NCBI GenBank assembly: GCA_013399115.1
Contig: VXAA01001113.1
Coordinates: forward strand, 362,301-426,300
Length of the DNA stretch: 64,000 nt
Direction: 5' to 3'
From: Anseranas semipalmata
Lineage: Eukaryota > Chordata > Aves > Anseriformes > Anseranatidae
The notes under the pieces are model-generated. The model searched no databases, was not told where the DNA came from, and saw only the letters and a program-made list of their open reading frames with translations. Below are positions 1 to 12,822 of this stretch, in pieces (position 1 is the first letter of the stretch; the number at the start of each line of letters is the position of its first letter). The position numbers and the translations under genes are program-made.

Positions 1-720
1 CGATAGCAGCAGCCCTGTGAACGCAGAGGCTGCTCGAGGCTCTCCCTGCGTGTGCAAGCGGCGTGTGCGCGCACAACCGCAGCTGCGCTCGTCCCCGTGC
101 CCACGAGGGGGGATGCAGCCCCCAGCCCCAAGGGCTTGCCTTGTCCCTTGGCCCCTACAAGGGGAGAGCAGGGTGCGCTTTGCTCCTGCCCAGAGTATTT
201 TCCAGCAAGGATCGGGCTCTGTCATTGCTCCGAGCGGGGAGGAAGGTGATGGAGGGGCTTCCCGTGGCTGCAGGTGGCTTTTCTTCCCCCCCTTTTTGGG
301 GAGGAAAAGGGGGGAGCAGTGCAATCCTAAATCCAAATTCACCTTCTCCCAGAGCTGGAGTAGTACGCAGGAAATCCCCTGTCATCGATACCTGTTGCAG
401 GGTATCAGCTTCGCTCATTAATTAGCTCCAGGAAACCTGCGCTGGTAAACAAATGAGTCAAAGCTTTTCCCTGGGCCCGATCCTGGGCCGCGGGCAGCCT
501 GATTTCCACCTTTCCAGGATAGGTGCACAGAGAGGGGAGTATTTTCTTCAAGATGGATGACAGGCTGTCTCTGTAACTACCTCGCCTCCTCCCCTTGGAG
601 AAAATTCACATCCCCGAGCAAGCCTTCGAAGCGAAGGGAGCTGGCACCTGGCCTGGAGGTTTGCAGGCGACCGTCTTTCTGGATGTCGCAGCACATATCG
701 GAATGGCTCGACGTGGCTGC
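1..720. other. CpG-enriched stretch, possible edge of a CpG island
   Basis: The first 120 bases hold about 14 CpG dinucleotides, including a run alternating GC and GT near 60-75. That is island-like and far above the rest of the window. CpG then falls, with smaller clusters at about 476-492 and 600-720. In vertebrate DNA such density usually means unmethylated promoter-proximal sequence, so an island and perhaps a promoter may lie to the left of base 1. The overlapping open frames on both strands here (up to 147 codons) are best explained by high GC and few stop codons. None resembles a known protein. No TATA box or clear splice donor was picked out. Confidence 0.45.
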
Positions 721-2997
721 AGGCAAAGTGCAAGGGTCCCTGATGCATCTCCCGCATCCTTCTCGCAGCTCCTTCCCCAAACCTTCTGGGTTCTCCCCTT
801 ACCTGGGGTTTGCAGGAGGTGCTGGGCTGAAAGAGGGCAGGTGGGGAATGCTCGTGCTTGGGTGAAAGCAGACTAAGACATGCGTGACTTGCTGATGGGG
901 ATTGCTTGCCCACCCACATACCCAGATGGGTTGGGGGTTTCGAGCTCTGAAGCATGGGAAGGAAGGGGCTGGGGCACAGTTCTTTCAGCAAGGTGGGGTA
1001 GGGAACTCCTTTATTTGAGCTGTGTCTCTGCCAAAGAAAAGAGCGTTTTAGTGTCTCATCTGCACTAGAGAGGCAGGGTCCCTTTCCACTTGAGCTGCAC
1101 TCTTTTTCTTTAGACTCACATGTGACCCTTCAGGTCCCAAATCCCCAGGGACCAGCTCTCTAAGTCCCAGATAACCATGGCAGGGAGCAGTGGCAATCCT
1201 TGCTGTTTCCAGGTCAGGGCCACCACAGACGTCATCCCCATCTTTGTCATCCTCCAGCCTCCCAGTACAGGAGGTCCCATCTACCTTGCAACCCTTCTTA
1301 ACCTTCCCACTGCCCAAAAGGCCACTCTTCCACAGCAGTACACCAGCCCCAAGCTGATAGTGGTGGCATTTTGTTCCAATGTAAAGAACTACCAACTGGA
1401 AGCCAAACTTCTCGCTTGGAAAGCCAGCCTGAGTGGAGAGCGTACCTCCCTTTCTCTTAGATGCACCCTGTGTGATGGTTGGCTCTTTGATATGGTTTGC
1501 AGTGTGGTGAGGCTACAAAACACAACAGCACATGTTAAAAAAAAAAAAAGAAAATGAACAGCAAATGAGGTCCCTTCAGAAAGTCTGTTCGTCACCACAT
1601 CTTGGGCTTAGAAATTCCTCACAGTGCCTCTTAGAGAGACGGTTTTGTATTAGTCTGATTACGCTGCGATAATCTGTCATGTTGCTCCAGGAGGCTCTCA
1701 GGAAAGGAAAAAAAAAAGGAAAAGAAAGATAATATTTTAAATCAGAGGGCTGCTAGATTGGTGGCTCTGTCTTGCAAAGACACACACCACTGCCCCCTTT
1801 ATGAAAATTTAAATTGGTTACCTCTGTCAGAGAAAATGAGAGATTTGCTGATTTTAATTTGTTGGAGCGGATCGCCCCCTGCCAATGTTATCAGAATTAA
1901 ACCAGGGATGGTTTCCTACCTTTCTTCTCCTACTCCCACTCCCTCTGCACTTTTTTTTTTTTTTTTCTGAGATATCCCTCTATAAAGCATTGATCAAGGA
2001 GTGGCCAGCTGATGAAAAATGAGCTTTTGAAACTGCAAGCTTTGTCATGTATGGTTCTGTGCCTTATCCCTGGGACAAGGGGGTATGGGGAAAGAAAACG
2101 GTATCTGGAGGAAGCACAAACAGAGACCTTCTAAGGAAATTTGGACTTTCTACCAGTATGGAGTATTTTGGAGGGGTAAAAATTGAAACAAATGGCTGAA
2201 ATCTTCTGTGATGCACTCTATGTTAGATTAAAGTATATATCTGAAGCAAGATACATAAAACGCAAAATTCTTCTTCCAGTGAGCGTCATAGTTTTTAGGG
2301 AGGTGTTTTACTCCAGATAGAGCTGCTGATTGCTAAACTGATGTAGCCTGAGACAAGGATGGAGAAAACCTGCGTGTATTTGGGACACCATTTTGTGCAT
2401 GTCATATGCATGCACCAGTATATATTATTGCCAAGCTCTTTTCTGAACATCTAATTTTGGCCTGAGGCAGGCTTTGTGATATCTCATCCGAGCATTTCAG
2501 CACTCCCACCGGCATGCTCACCTTGTCTTCTGCCTGTTATCAGTCTGGCTTTCCAAGATGAAGATGTTTCCTGGGTTTTTAAGCTCATCTGGCCTATAAC
2601 AAAGTCCTTGCTGTTTTCAAAATGGTTCTATATTAGGACTATCCCATTCCTGGCAGACAAACCTATTCCATATTCATTGAGAGTTAGCATAGTTCTTTCT
2701 CTAAATGCTTTTGGGATAGGGGCCATCATGATTTCCATGCTAGAATGGATCTTGAGCTGAAACACTTTCTCTCTGCCCCATCTGTGCTGCTGTCTTCTTG
2801 TGAACCTCTCAGCTGATCATTAAGCTCACAGCTCCATAAGCCACCAAAAGTTTGGGCTACCCAACACAAAACACAGCAGCTTGATTTTAAAAGAAGCTGT
2901 AGTGCAATCCCCACTAAGGGCCAAGGGTATTGAAGGCCTGATCTCACCCGTTGCCAAACCATGGGTCTCAGGCCAGAGGTTCAGGTCACGGTTAATT
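721..2997. other. Unique non-coding DNA, no gene seen
   Basis: No exon, RNA gene or recognisable transposon was seen. Composition falls from GC-rich on the left to AT-richer after about 1600. It contains short A and T tracts, the longest a 16-base T run at 1951-1966. Open frames are short and lack family features. Confidence 0.5.
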
Positions 2998-3190
2998 TAG
3001 GCATTGGTCACTCTGTACTTTGGTGTTTCCATCTGTAAAATGGGCATGCCTGACTTCTTCTGTACCTGGTGCTGTTCCCCAGGCCCTTATGGGGCTCTGT
3101 GCCAGCTGTTCGAATGGACTTGGCCAAACAATACTTCCTTCCTTTGGGATTATGAGATTAAAGGCATCCACCAAGCACCAGGCATGAATT
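2998..3190 (-). repeat. Old MIR-like SINE fragment, antisense
   Basis: On the plus strand the stretch at 3028-3045 reads like the antisense MIR core, 'tttccatctgtaaaatggg' with one difference. It is preceded by a degraded 'cactctgtac' block. It is followed at 3148-3190 by a 'gggattatgagattaaa' then 'caccaggcatgaatt' pattern, matching the order of antisense MIR elements. MIRs are ancient core-SINEs that survive as diverged fragments in amniote genomes. Boundaries are approximate and the family assignment is from memory of the consensus. Chance similarity in the middle part cannot be excluded. Confidence 0.5.
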
Positions 3191-5147
3191 ATTCTTCTTG
3201 TGTTTTGACTGTGAATGAGCGTCTCCCCTTAAACTTTCCTCCCGAGTCATGTTTCCTTGCCCTTTCTCAATCCTTATTTTCTTAATGCCTCTCTATGACT
3301 GAGAGTCTGGAAGTGTCCGAGTCTCCTGTCCCCTTCCTGGGTTCCCTTTGGATCAAGCACATGCTTTTCAGGAGACCTTGTATAACACATTGTCCTGCAA
3401 AGTGTTTTGTTGTAAAGTCCAGCCCACTGATATAAAAGTATATTAAGCCTGGGTTGGGAGCTTGGTTTATACCATATATTGTTTAGCAGCAATCTAACAA
3501 TGAACATCTTCTTCTCAAAACAAATATCTGCTGGTTCCTGCAAATGAAAGTCGATACACCTTCAGAAGGAAATTTGTCCCAGTGGGGTCTTTTGTATTGA
3601 AAACTCTGTTGGTAGATTTATTCATTGTGCAGGTTTGTTCCCTTAACAAGTCAGTTATTCATTGGCCATTGCTTGAGGGTGTGTGGGATTTATGGTCATA
3701 GTCCTGTAATCAGATATTTTGTTACAGAGGGCTTTGCCACTGTGGAGGGTTTAAATAAATCAGCATGCAGCAAAAATTGATTCCCTCACAATCTATTTCT
3801 GGACTCAACTATTGGTTTCAGAATACTTTCCCCCTTCTTCTTGAACCATGCTACTTATTTCTGCGTGTCCGTGCTTTGGTCAGCTCTACCAAAGCTTTGC
3901 ATTAGTGCACTTGCACTCACACATACAAACTCACACACACGTACTCATGTTTTTTGGATGTGACCACACTTGAGATACACACTGTTGCCATTTCCCAGAC
4001 CAAAAAATGTTTTCTCTGTCACCTGATTTAAGCATTTTGAGCTTGGAAAGAACTGCTTGAAAAGGCTTTAATCAAATGCCAATGAAGAAAGGGAAATCTG
4101 ATTTTGAGTAGCTGCACTGATGCCTTAAGTAGTAAAGAGGTCAGCCTGCTAATCTCCAGTTCTTGGATGTTGTTCTACAATCTGATCAGCCCTATTGAGC
4201 TGACGTAAGGGTTAATTACTGACAAAAAGGCTCCTCACCTTTGTGCATACAAAGAAAGGGGCAAGGGTGAGCACTGTGCTTGTTGTTTGCTGCAAGCTCA
4301 CCTTGTGCAGGTGATAGTTAGAGCCTTCGGTTTTTGCGTGTGCTTCAAGAGCATGTCTCTGTGGATGTAATTACAGCAGAGCCTGTGATTTTGATGGCAG
4401 AAATCAGGGATGGGAGGATAGAAAGATCTCAGTAACCTAGCAGCCTGCAAAGCTGCTGTACGCTCGGTGGTCGGTGATGTTAAATGTGCAATGGCAGTGA
4501 ACCTCTCCCCAGAGTGCAAGGCTGAACCATCTTGGCATCTACGCTTGGAAAGGAGTTTGGCAGTGATAGGGTTAGTCAGAGGTCTGACGTGCTGCCCACC
4601 CTGCATGTGCTCACTGGGGCAGAGCAGCTTTGAAGGAATAAGTAAACAGCCAATATATGTTTGCTGCATATTCTGAATACTTAAAAAATAAGAATATGAA
4701 CAGCATAAAACGTTCTCTGTCCTGTGTGACTTGCTGTCTCCTGCCAGCTTGGGGTTTTTAGAAATGTTGATAGGGATAACAATGCCGTGGAGAATTCCAG
4801 ATTCTCCAGATGGAGATGATTCTGCTACCAGCAGGAGAGATGGTGACAGTCAGAAGAGCAGCAAGGCTGGGAGGGCAAGGCGGAAGCAGGGAGAGCTCCC
4901 AGCAAAATGCCAGTTAGCTGTGGGATCCGGTTAAGTAGGATGCATGGAAATATAAGGAAGGCATCCTGTGCCTTTAGAGTTGTCATGGTTGTAGATGTGC
5001 CCAAGGCACCCATCTAGACAACATGGGCAATGTCTGCAGGCATGGAAATGCCACTGGAAGGGGAGGGTTTGGTAGCAAGCCCCCAGGTGGGGTAATCCCA
5101 ATCCAAAGCCTTGCCCTCTACCAAGACTGAGGAAGATGAAGGTGGGG
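3191..5147. other. Unique non-coding DNA with a short CA-rich patch
   Basis: The only structure noted is a CA-rich, imperfect microsatellite at about 3911-3945. Small open frames near 4300-4930 occur on both strands and have no recognisable domains. Confidence 0.45.
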
Positions 5148-5195
5148 ATCAGACTGCAGGTTCCTTCCAATCTCAAGTATATGTGATCCTGTGAA
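5148..5195 (+). repeat. Possible old CR1 LINE 3' tail
   Basis: The segment 'ggttccttccaatctcaa' followed by 'tgtgatcctgtga' resembles a decayed CR1 3' end, which normally runs 'ggtcccttccaacc' then 'tctatgattctatga'. The upstream sequence is too diverged to place. CR1 elements are usually 5' truncated, so an isolated tail is expected. This is a weak call because only about 45 bases support it. Confidence 0.3.
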
Positions 5196-8100
5196 GATGG
5201 GACATGAGTGCTGCAGGGTCTGGTGCCCCCATTGGATTCAGTTGTCCTCAGGAGCTGCCTAGCTCAGCCCTTGTGCACTTTGACCTGTACATGGTGAGCA
5301 GAAGGTCTGCAGGGTATTAAAAAGTGTCCCGAGAAAAGCGCTGGAGGCTGTATTGCAGGACAAGCTCCAGGGTAGTCCATGGTCTGATAGCCCCATGTGC
5401 TCCCCCATTGCTCTGGGGTCTGGAAATTTCCCATGGAAGGTCCTTCCTTGTCCCCATGTAATAGATAGTAGACAAAGCAAAACATGAAGGAAGAAGAAGA
5501 GTTTCAGGGACTGTATCACCTTTCTCCTTCCTATCTTGAGTAGGTCATCAACGTGTTTGCACAGGAGCTCACAATGGTTTCCATTTTGTGTGGTGAGGGG
5601 AATGTGGGACATAGCAGTGATTTTTCTCACCTCCCTTCCCTTGCCCAAGTCATCTGTCAAAAAGATGTTTGGCTCTAAATAGGACATGACTTTTTCCAGT
5701 GCTGGAGTTTGGTCACCAGGCTCTGCTTATGTGCGGGTAACAGTGCTGGGAAGTGATAGGAGAGCTGGCACTAAATACAGCTACCAGGCACAACCAAACA
5801 CGTCAGATGCTCCACACCAGACATGCCTGCGTTTCACATGGACTGAAAAGTCTTGCTGTAACTTCCTGTACTCATAAATGCAGTTTATGAGTTGCAAGGT
5901 GCACAGCATGCTGTAGTGATGTGGTTATTAAAACCCCAGCCTCCCACCTCAAATTACAACCCAAACGCTGTGTTTGTTTCCCACTTAATGCTGGTCCTCT
6001 GAGGTTTTCTTTTAGCACTAAGCCCTTTTGAAGTTGTTGCTGATTACAGAGCAGACAGCATAATCTCCCCGTGGAAGTTATTTGTAGTTGGGGGGGGAGG
6101 AAGGAAATCAATCACCCTAGTGCAAATGCCAGAAATGGGGTGGAGAATTAATGATGCTGCTTGACCACACTTTCCACTCAGGACCCAGTACAGCATCCTG
6201 CCACTCAGATGTCCATTTCTGGAAGTGTCAGTCTGATTGCCACAACTGCATAGACAGTCAGAGAAGGAGTAATTGGAACGGGGTTCAGCTGTGCAAATTG
6301 GCTTCTAGTCTGGAAGGTGACTCTGGAGGTGTAATTGTTCTGTCCAACCGCCAACCCCTCATCAAATACTGGCAACCGAGCCTCTGCTTATATCCTATTT
6401 TCTCTGTTCTTGTGGCAACTAGCCTGGCTGTTTCCTGGGTAATCAACCGGATAAATCAGTTAAAATCACTGTTCTTTATTCCTTCCCAATTTGTTGGCCA
6501 ACACTGTCTGCAGTCTCTGAGCTTTTCTTGATGAACTCTTTTAGGGTTACATCACTTGGTCACCATGGGTTATACAGCATCTAGCCTGACTATGGCCAGT
6601 GTAGAGCTCTTGAGCACAGAGGCAGATGGTTGGTCTGTGGCTTGAATTAGGTGGAAAGTGAACCATTGGAAGGGATGAGGCCAATATCAAGTTGTCTTCT
6701 GATTTTGCTCCATTTCCAGCCCAGCTCCATCCCTCTATGACACCCTTGGAGAGCTGTTGCCATCTCCCGATGATGAGTTTATTTGTGCCCTTTCCTGGGG
6801 ACTCAGTCTCAAGGATATTGGGAAATTTGGACTGGTGGTTCATGAAGTAGAGGAAGTTGGTCCTCCTTTGTACAATGGCATCTCTTGGTGCCCCCTGGTA
6901 TTACTGTGGCAAAAGCAGTGAGGGTGGGAGAGCTCTAGATTGACAAAAAGCTGGTATATTTGTGGGAATCCAACTGCAGTTTCAAAGCTTGGATTTTTCT
7001 TTTTCTCTTTGGAGTCAAGGACTCTTATTGGTGAGTCTCATCTTTCAGATGTTCTTGATTTAATCTGTTGCAGGTTCTGTATGGCTGCAGCATTTGGTTT
7101 TTGCCAATTATTAACCATAAATAATCTTGAAATGGTAACAGCACAAAGTCTGGTATTTTTGCACTGGTGTGATAGGCATTCGGAGCTAGGAGGTGGAGCA
7201 CATCAGACCAGACCAGCACAGTCACCAGTGCTGATTACTGGTTATTTCCTTGATTTCATAGAATCCATAACTCCAGTGAACAGAGACTCCAAAAGTGGCT
7301 GAGGATCAGTAAAATATTAAATATTCTTTCCCTTGAAGAAGAAAAGCTCTAGCATCAGTAAATATTCAAGGTGAGCAATTGCTGAGGAAGCCTGGGTAAA
7401 TATGATGTTGTTGTTAGCACCATGGCAGCTAGAAGAGGCACTGACAGAGGCTGAGCATTGTTGTACTCTGTTCAACCAACTTTTTAAAGATCTCTTTCTT
7501 TCTTATTCCCAGGGTGGAGGCAGGTTTCACCTGGGAACCTTCAGAGTTTCTTTCTGGTTAATCCTTGTGAGTACTTTGCTGTGCCAGAATCTCTAGTGTG
7601 TGCAGGGATCTGATGTGCAGATGTGCATCTGCTGATATGCAATCAATGAAATATCACATCAAATGTTAATAATGCATGCCAAGGCTTGTTCTATAGCCAA
7701 GTGGCACTGTGTAAGTTGTTGCCACAGGACTAAGTTCTCTCCATCTCCCCACCTGCAGCTTAGCCTTGCTCATACAGTTTATTAGTAACAGTCCCTGGCC
7801 CATGATGTCTCCTGGATAGCACCTGGCATTGTTTTGCTAACAATTAAATAGTGTGGATGACTGTCAGAGAGTTCTTGAGGCCAGGCTCCATCTCTGTGCA
7901 GTTCAACAGCATAGTTGCAGACAAAAAAGCTACTGTCAAGCTAAATAATAAAAAATAAGAGGTGACCAGGTGAAAGAGAAAGAACAAAATAAGAAGGGAG
8001 CCCTTGGCATCATTGAGGAAGCTAAGAGGCAGCAGTACGCACAAACCACATCTTAGAACAAAACTTTGAGGATAGCCTGGGGTGTGCCAATGAGCAGCCT

Positions 8101-9795
8101 AGCTGGCAGCATGGATTTACTTTCAGTGGCTTGGCCCACAACCAGTTGAGGTCAATGTGCTGCACAGTGGAGTGTGGCATCCGAGATGTGTCTCCAACAT
8201 AATGTTGGCTTGGATGGGCTGCATCCCTGAATCCTCTTGCCATTTGATGGAGGCTCATGGCTCACAGTGCAACACCAGTCCAGTGCACACATGGAAGAGG
8301 CAGGAGGGAGGAAGGGACCTGCCAGTACTTTTTTGTCCAAGCATCAGGGACATTCAATAGCTGGGGAGGATCTTGGCTCCTCCTTTGCACCATTTCTCAG
8401 TAGTGATGAGGAAACACGCCACTGACTTCCCTGAGCATCTGTTTTACCCGTGGCATGGGGGAAGTGATTTTCTTCGCTGCTGTGCTGATTGGAAGTCGAA
8501 CAGCCTTCAATCCTGTGTTGATTATGTTCCTGGGAGCATTGGGTCTCCTGCAGGTTCTGATAGCCTGTATGCATGAATGCCAACCTGTAACCCAGCAGAG
8601 TCTTCAAAACTATATTTTCTTGTGAGACAAAGCCTGATAATTTCTGGCCTTTTAAAAGCATTCAGGAACATCCTAAATTGTGTCCTCTGGGCTGGATTCC
8701 AATGTCAAATCTTTTGTATTTCAGACGCTCCTGTATGATTATTGGAACAGGGGGATGGAATCCCTACATGAACAATCAAGGACGTTCCACCCCTCTTTTC
8801 TCCGCCACTATGGCATTTTGCTGAACCCCAGGGTACTTTCTAATCCTCTCCCCCTCTTGCAGCATAGCTAGGGCCTTGGAAACTAAACAAGGATAAGATA
8901 AAGGTACAAAGCTGCCTTGCATTTGAGCAGACAGTCTGATTTTCAGAACACACCCTGATTTGTTTTAAGCCCTTCTCCAGCAGCACTCTCCCACCCTGAG
9001 CCTGGCCATACCTTGGAGGACAACCTGGCCAGGGACAGTTCTCAGCAGGGACGTGGCCACCCTCTCCTGGCAGGGAGAAGATTAAAATCCTCTGCTGTAC
9101 AGTGGCTCTGTGTTAATTGTAAGGCAAGCAGCAGAACATGTGTTGAGCTGTGTGGAGATGCCTATCTGGGGGCTCTTCTCTGTCCTATAACACTGCACTG
9201 CAACAATCAGCCACTTTTACAGCTCCATAGATCACTGGATAAAAAACACATTTAATTCTATGGTAAGGTCACTTTTTAGTTAAAAGGGACAGAATGGATT
9301 TAATTTACAAGCCTCTCCAACTTTATGGCTTGCATTTAGAGTTATATCTATTATGTAGTGCCAAACACGTATTATAAAAATTGATTCCCCCTTTCTCCTC
9401 CCTGGATTTGCTGTGTCAGGCAGATTCTGATTCCCCTCCTGTTTGCTTCAAGCCAGCAGATAGACTAAGGTAGATCTAAATGACAGGGATGACATCTGTG
9501 ACTGCAGAGTGCAGGTTTATAGGGGATGAAATTGGCCCAGATCTATTCCTGGATGGATGGGAACTAATATGATTTGTACCAACCTACTACAATACAGGAT
9601 AGGAGGAGAGGGCTGTAGTCTGCAAGGAAAAGTGTAGGTCAAAGTGATTGCAAGGTGCAGGTGGTCAACAGGTTAACTGACGTTACTGCCTTCGTGTGGG
9701 TCTGTTCATGGTAAGGTGACTTGGACACAGCCTCTAAATTCAATAACAAATTTCAGGCAGGTGAAAGTCTAGATGAGGTCATGGGGAAGAACCAC
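5196..9795. other. Unique non-coding DNA, no gene seen
   Basis: No gene, RNA or clear transposon was seen in these 4.6 kb. An eight-G run lies at 6090-6097 within a purine-rich stretch. The open frames, up to 126 codons, are scattered on both strands without a consistent coding pattern. Confidence 0.45.
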
Positions 9796-9821
9796 TTTTT
9801 TTTTTTTTTCTTTTTTTTTTT
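9796..9821. repeat. Poly-T tract
   Basis: Fourteen T, one C, then eleven T. This is simple sequence. No element body or target-site duplication was recognised beside it. Confidence 0.85.
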
Positions 9822-10958
9822 CTTCCAGGAAAGCTTTTAAAAATTTCCAAAAAGCATCTTAACTCAACAGCAGTGAGAAGGAAGGTTGGAAGAGAGAGAC
9901 CATGGCAGGAAAGAGAGGGAACAGGGTGACAGCAAGATGAAGTAGACTCAATTTATTGCCTGATCATCACTCACAACATCTCAATAACTGGAGCTTTGGC
10001 CCTGTTTGATTTTATTTAAGTGGTCTCTTTGCAGAATAGCATACATCAGAGAGGGGAATGGAAAGTCAACACTTGCAAGGCCAGAAGGTATCATTGTAAT
10101 GTTGCTCCTGCAGAACAGGGGTGGTAGGTTCCCCCCATGATGACTGCATGAACTGTTATGACTTGTGGCGCACAAAAGTTGCACTAAGCTATTGGAGAGA
10201 TGCCCTGCCCTGATTTAGGAGCTCCCGAGTGGTGGCAGATGGAGCATGTCATACAAGGAAGGGAAACTTGACATAGGACCCTGAATAGGGAACCAGAAAT
10301 GATGGGAGCCTCCTTGAAATGATGGGAGCTAAGCTCCAGTGAATTTATTGTTCCTTGCAAAGGCTTTTCCAGTGGGACCTTCACCCCACGCTTCATTGCT
10401 TTCACCCTTTGGGCTTAGTTCTGGTCTGAGCTGCACAACAGCACTGGGGACCACAGACAGTGTGCCAGAGCATGGTCATGGGCATGCTCTGTTTTCTCTG
10501 CCTCCTACCAGAAATATATGCCAGTCTGAGACTTGAGTTGCCAGTGGGTCTCAGTTGGGGATTTCTGTACTGCTCGCCATGCTGCTCTTCTTGGCCCGCT
10601 CTGTAGCATGGTTCACCCACCAGGAGGGCAGCAATGGGTGGATCTGCCTCCCTTTCTTGCAGCTGTGTTGCTCGAGCAACTGTTTTCTATCTCTGTGATT
10701 AAGTTGTGCTCATAAAATTCATAGCAAACACTCTAGACAAGCTGTTTGCTGCCTTTTAAAGCTGAGAAGGGAAGAAGTGTACTGCATTTGCCTATATACA
10801 GTCCTGGCCATGCTTGACTGAGTGACTGCGGTAAAACTAGAGCTATAAATAAAATGCATGTGCCTGTGTCTACCCCGGTAATCTCCTGAGAAGAAGCCAT
10901 TTGCTTGAGGACTTCAGTGGAATATCCATATTTTCAGCCTCCATTTGTATTAATTAAG

Positions 10959-10992
10959 TTTTTTATTTTTATTTTATTTTATTTTATTTTTT
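10959..10992. repeat. (TTTTA)n microsatellite
   Basis: T-rich tract with four to five near-perfect TTTTA units inside AT-rich flanks. Confidence 0.8.
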
Positions 10993-11717
10993 GCTTTATT
11001 GCAATGCAAACAAGGCAGTACAGGACACCCTGTCTAACACAGCAATGTGAACAAGGTGATAAGGGACACTTGGACCAAAGTAGCAGGCAGTGCCAAGGAA
11101 CAAGCACAATGCCAGGCACGGGTGAGGCTTTGGAAGAGGAGGGACTGCAGGGTGCTTGAACAGGGTCACACTGTGTCTCTGTCACCAGCAGCTGTTCCTC
11201 CCATGGGCTGGAGGCATTGTGCTCTAGCAAGTGCATCCAGGCTGGGTTTACCTGTGAATTGTACAGCCTTGTCTGAGTGTTGCATGGATCTGAATGGAGA
11301 GATCTATGTCCTGTGCTGTTCATCTTTGCTCACGTAGCATGACCAAAACAACAAAAAAGATTGAAACTGGATCCCTTCAAATCTTAGTTGCTTAGAATTT
11401 TTTTTATTATCTTTGTATTTTTTTTTATTAGTCTGAAATTTGAACTGTAGTCAGCCTCTACAGCTTGTTTCAACAATGACAGCTGGGATATTTTATTAAT
11501 TACTACTTGTATTTATTTTTTTAATGTAATCTGTCCTTTATAATTGCATGACTCCAGGAATTCTGATTTCCCCAAAGAATACCAGGTATTATGAATGCTG
11601 CCATGGTTGTGGCAGAATCTGTGGGCCGAAGTGTGTCCAAAAGGACCAGCAGATTACCAAGAAGTAATAAGGACAGAATACTGTCTCTGTGAGGAGTGAA
11701 GCATTCGCCTTTGCATC

Positions 11718-11760
11718 TTTTTTTTTTTTTTTTTTTTTTTTTTTGTCACTNTTTTTTTCA
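11718..11760. repeat. Long poly-T tract with one ambiguous base
   Basis: Twenty-seven T at 11718-11744, then a short interruption, a single N at 11751 and further T. The N is most likely a sequencing or consensus failure caused by the homopolymer. Confidence 0.85.
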
Positions 11761-12424
11761 GTCTCCAAGGAGCTCTGCTTCTCTAACAGCAGCATCTTAG
11801 AAACTGAAAGGAGCAGTTCACAGGCAGTGAAGGTCTCTCTGGCACCATAACCACTTTTATCAGCATCCTGGCTGGAAAGGGCACGTCCTTTACATTAGTG
11901 GTGAGTGTGGAGATCGAGAGTCATATCTTTAGAAGTCCAAACATGAATTTGCCTAAAATTAGGCAACTGAAATATGCCAACGGGAACTTTGGATTTGTAG
12001 GTGAGACTTAAATGTGGGATAGAAGTTGACAATCACACCTATGTGGAGAAAGGTCAAAGAACCCTGCCCCTAGGCTGCAAATATGCAGGTGGTACCCATG
12101 CTGGAGAAGGTAATGACTGCAGGAGGTGTATGTAGGTGTGACTGAGGTGAAGATGCATAATATTGAAGGGAGAGGATTAAGGGTCACTGTATTTGGAGTG
12201 GGTCCCTTCCAAATCGGGATAATGTGTTCTGTTCTGTTTCTCTGGAGTCAGATTTGCTGATGTGCAGAGGTTTCTGCTGTGTAAAGGAGATGGTTCGGCA
12301 CATTTCTTTCATCTCTACTGTCTCCATTCACCTCAAAATGGAGAGGAAAACAGTGCAGGAGGGAAGTGAGTGCATGAACAAGAGGTATCTGTCTCCATTG
12401 CTGTGGTGCTCAACAACCCCTGGA

Positions 12425-12717
12425 GCTTTAGCTTGGAGAAGAGAAGGCTCCGGGGAGACCTCATTGCGGCCTTCCAGTACCTGAAGGGAGCGTATAAACA
12501 GGAGGGGGAACGCCTGTTCACACACGTTGATAGTGATAGGACAAGGGGGAATGGTTTCAAACTAAGACAGAGGAGATTTAGGTTGGATATTAGGAGGAAT
12601 TTTTTCACTCAGAGGGTGGTGAGGCACTGGAACAGGTTGCCCAGAGAGGTTGTGGATGCCCCATCCCTGGAGGCATTCAAGGCCAGGCTGGATGTGGCGC
12701 TGGGCAGCCTGCTCTAG
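12425..12717 (+). pseudogene. C-terminal remnant of CR1 ORF2 (reverse transcriptase protein)
   Basis: The translation carries the familiar CR1 ORF2 tail. '[14 protein letters not shown]' comes first, then '[11 protein letters not shown]', '[23 protein letters not shown]', and a stop at 12715-12717. This region lies beyond the polymerase domain and has no catalytic residues. The frame stays open for about 97 codons without a frameshift. An ATG at 12370 in the same frame lies in host DNA upstream of the element, so an ORF starting there is an artefact of insertion and not a gene. Such frames are often annotated as hypothetical proteins in bird genomes. Confidence 0.9.
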
Positions 12718-12822
12718 TAGTTGGCAACCCTGCCCAGAGCAGGGGGGTTGAAACTAGATGATCTTTAAGGTCCTTTTCAACCCACACCGTTCTATGATTC
12801 TATGATTCTATGATTCTATGAT
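12425..12822 (+). mobile_element. CR1 LINE, 5'-truncated 3' end
   Basis: This is a chicken-repeat-1 type non-LTR retrotransposon tail. It covers the end of ORF2, a short 3' UTR with the blocks 'ttggcaaccctgcccagagc' and 'gatctttaaggtcc', and a terminal array of 'tatgattc' octamers at about 12790-12820. The last is the CR1 hallmark used in place of a poly(A) tail. The element begins near 'ttagcttggagaagag', and only about 400 of the several kilobases of a full element remain. That is typical of abortive target-primed reverse transcription. The intact reading frame and the tidy 3' octamers suggest it is among the younger CR1 insertions in this window. It has no promoter, endonuclease or polymerase core and cannot move itself. 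Confidence 0.95.

Larger units (their letters stand above)
9822..12424. other. Unique DNA with simple repeats
   Basis: This stretch includes a direct repeat of 14 bases, 'gaaatgatgggagc', at 10296-10309 and 10316-10329. It also holds the simple repeats listed separately at 10959 and 11718. No gene is supported. The bases just before the CR1 element, about 12200-12420, look like ordinary host sequence. Confidence 0.4.

Noticed and set aside
12370..12717. 115-codon ORF as a host gene
   Set aside because: Only host-derived filler precedes the CR1 part. The rest is the CR1 ORF2 tail.
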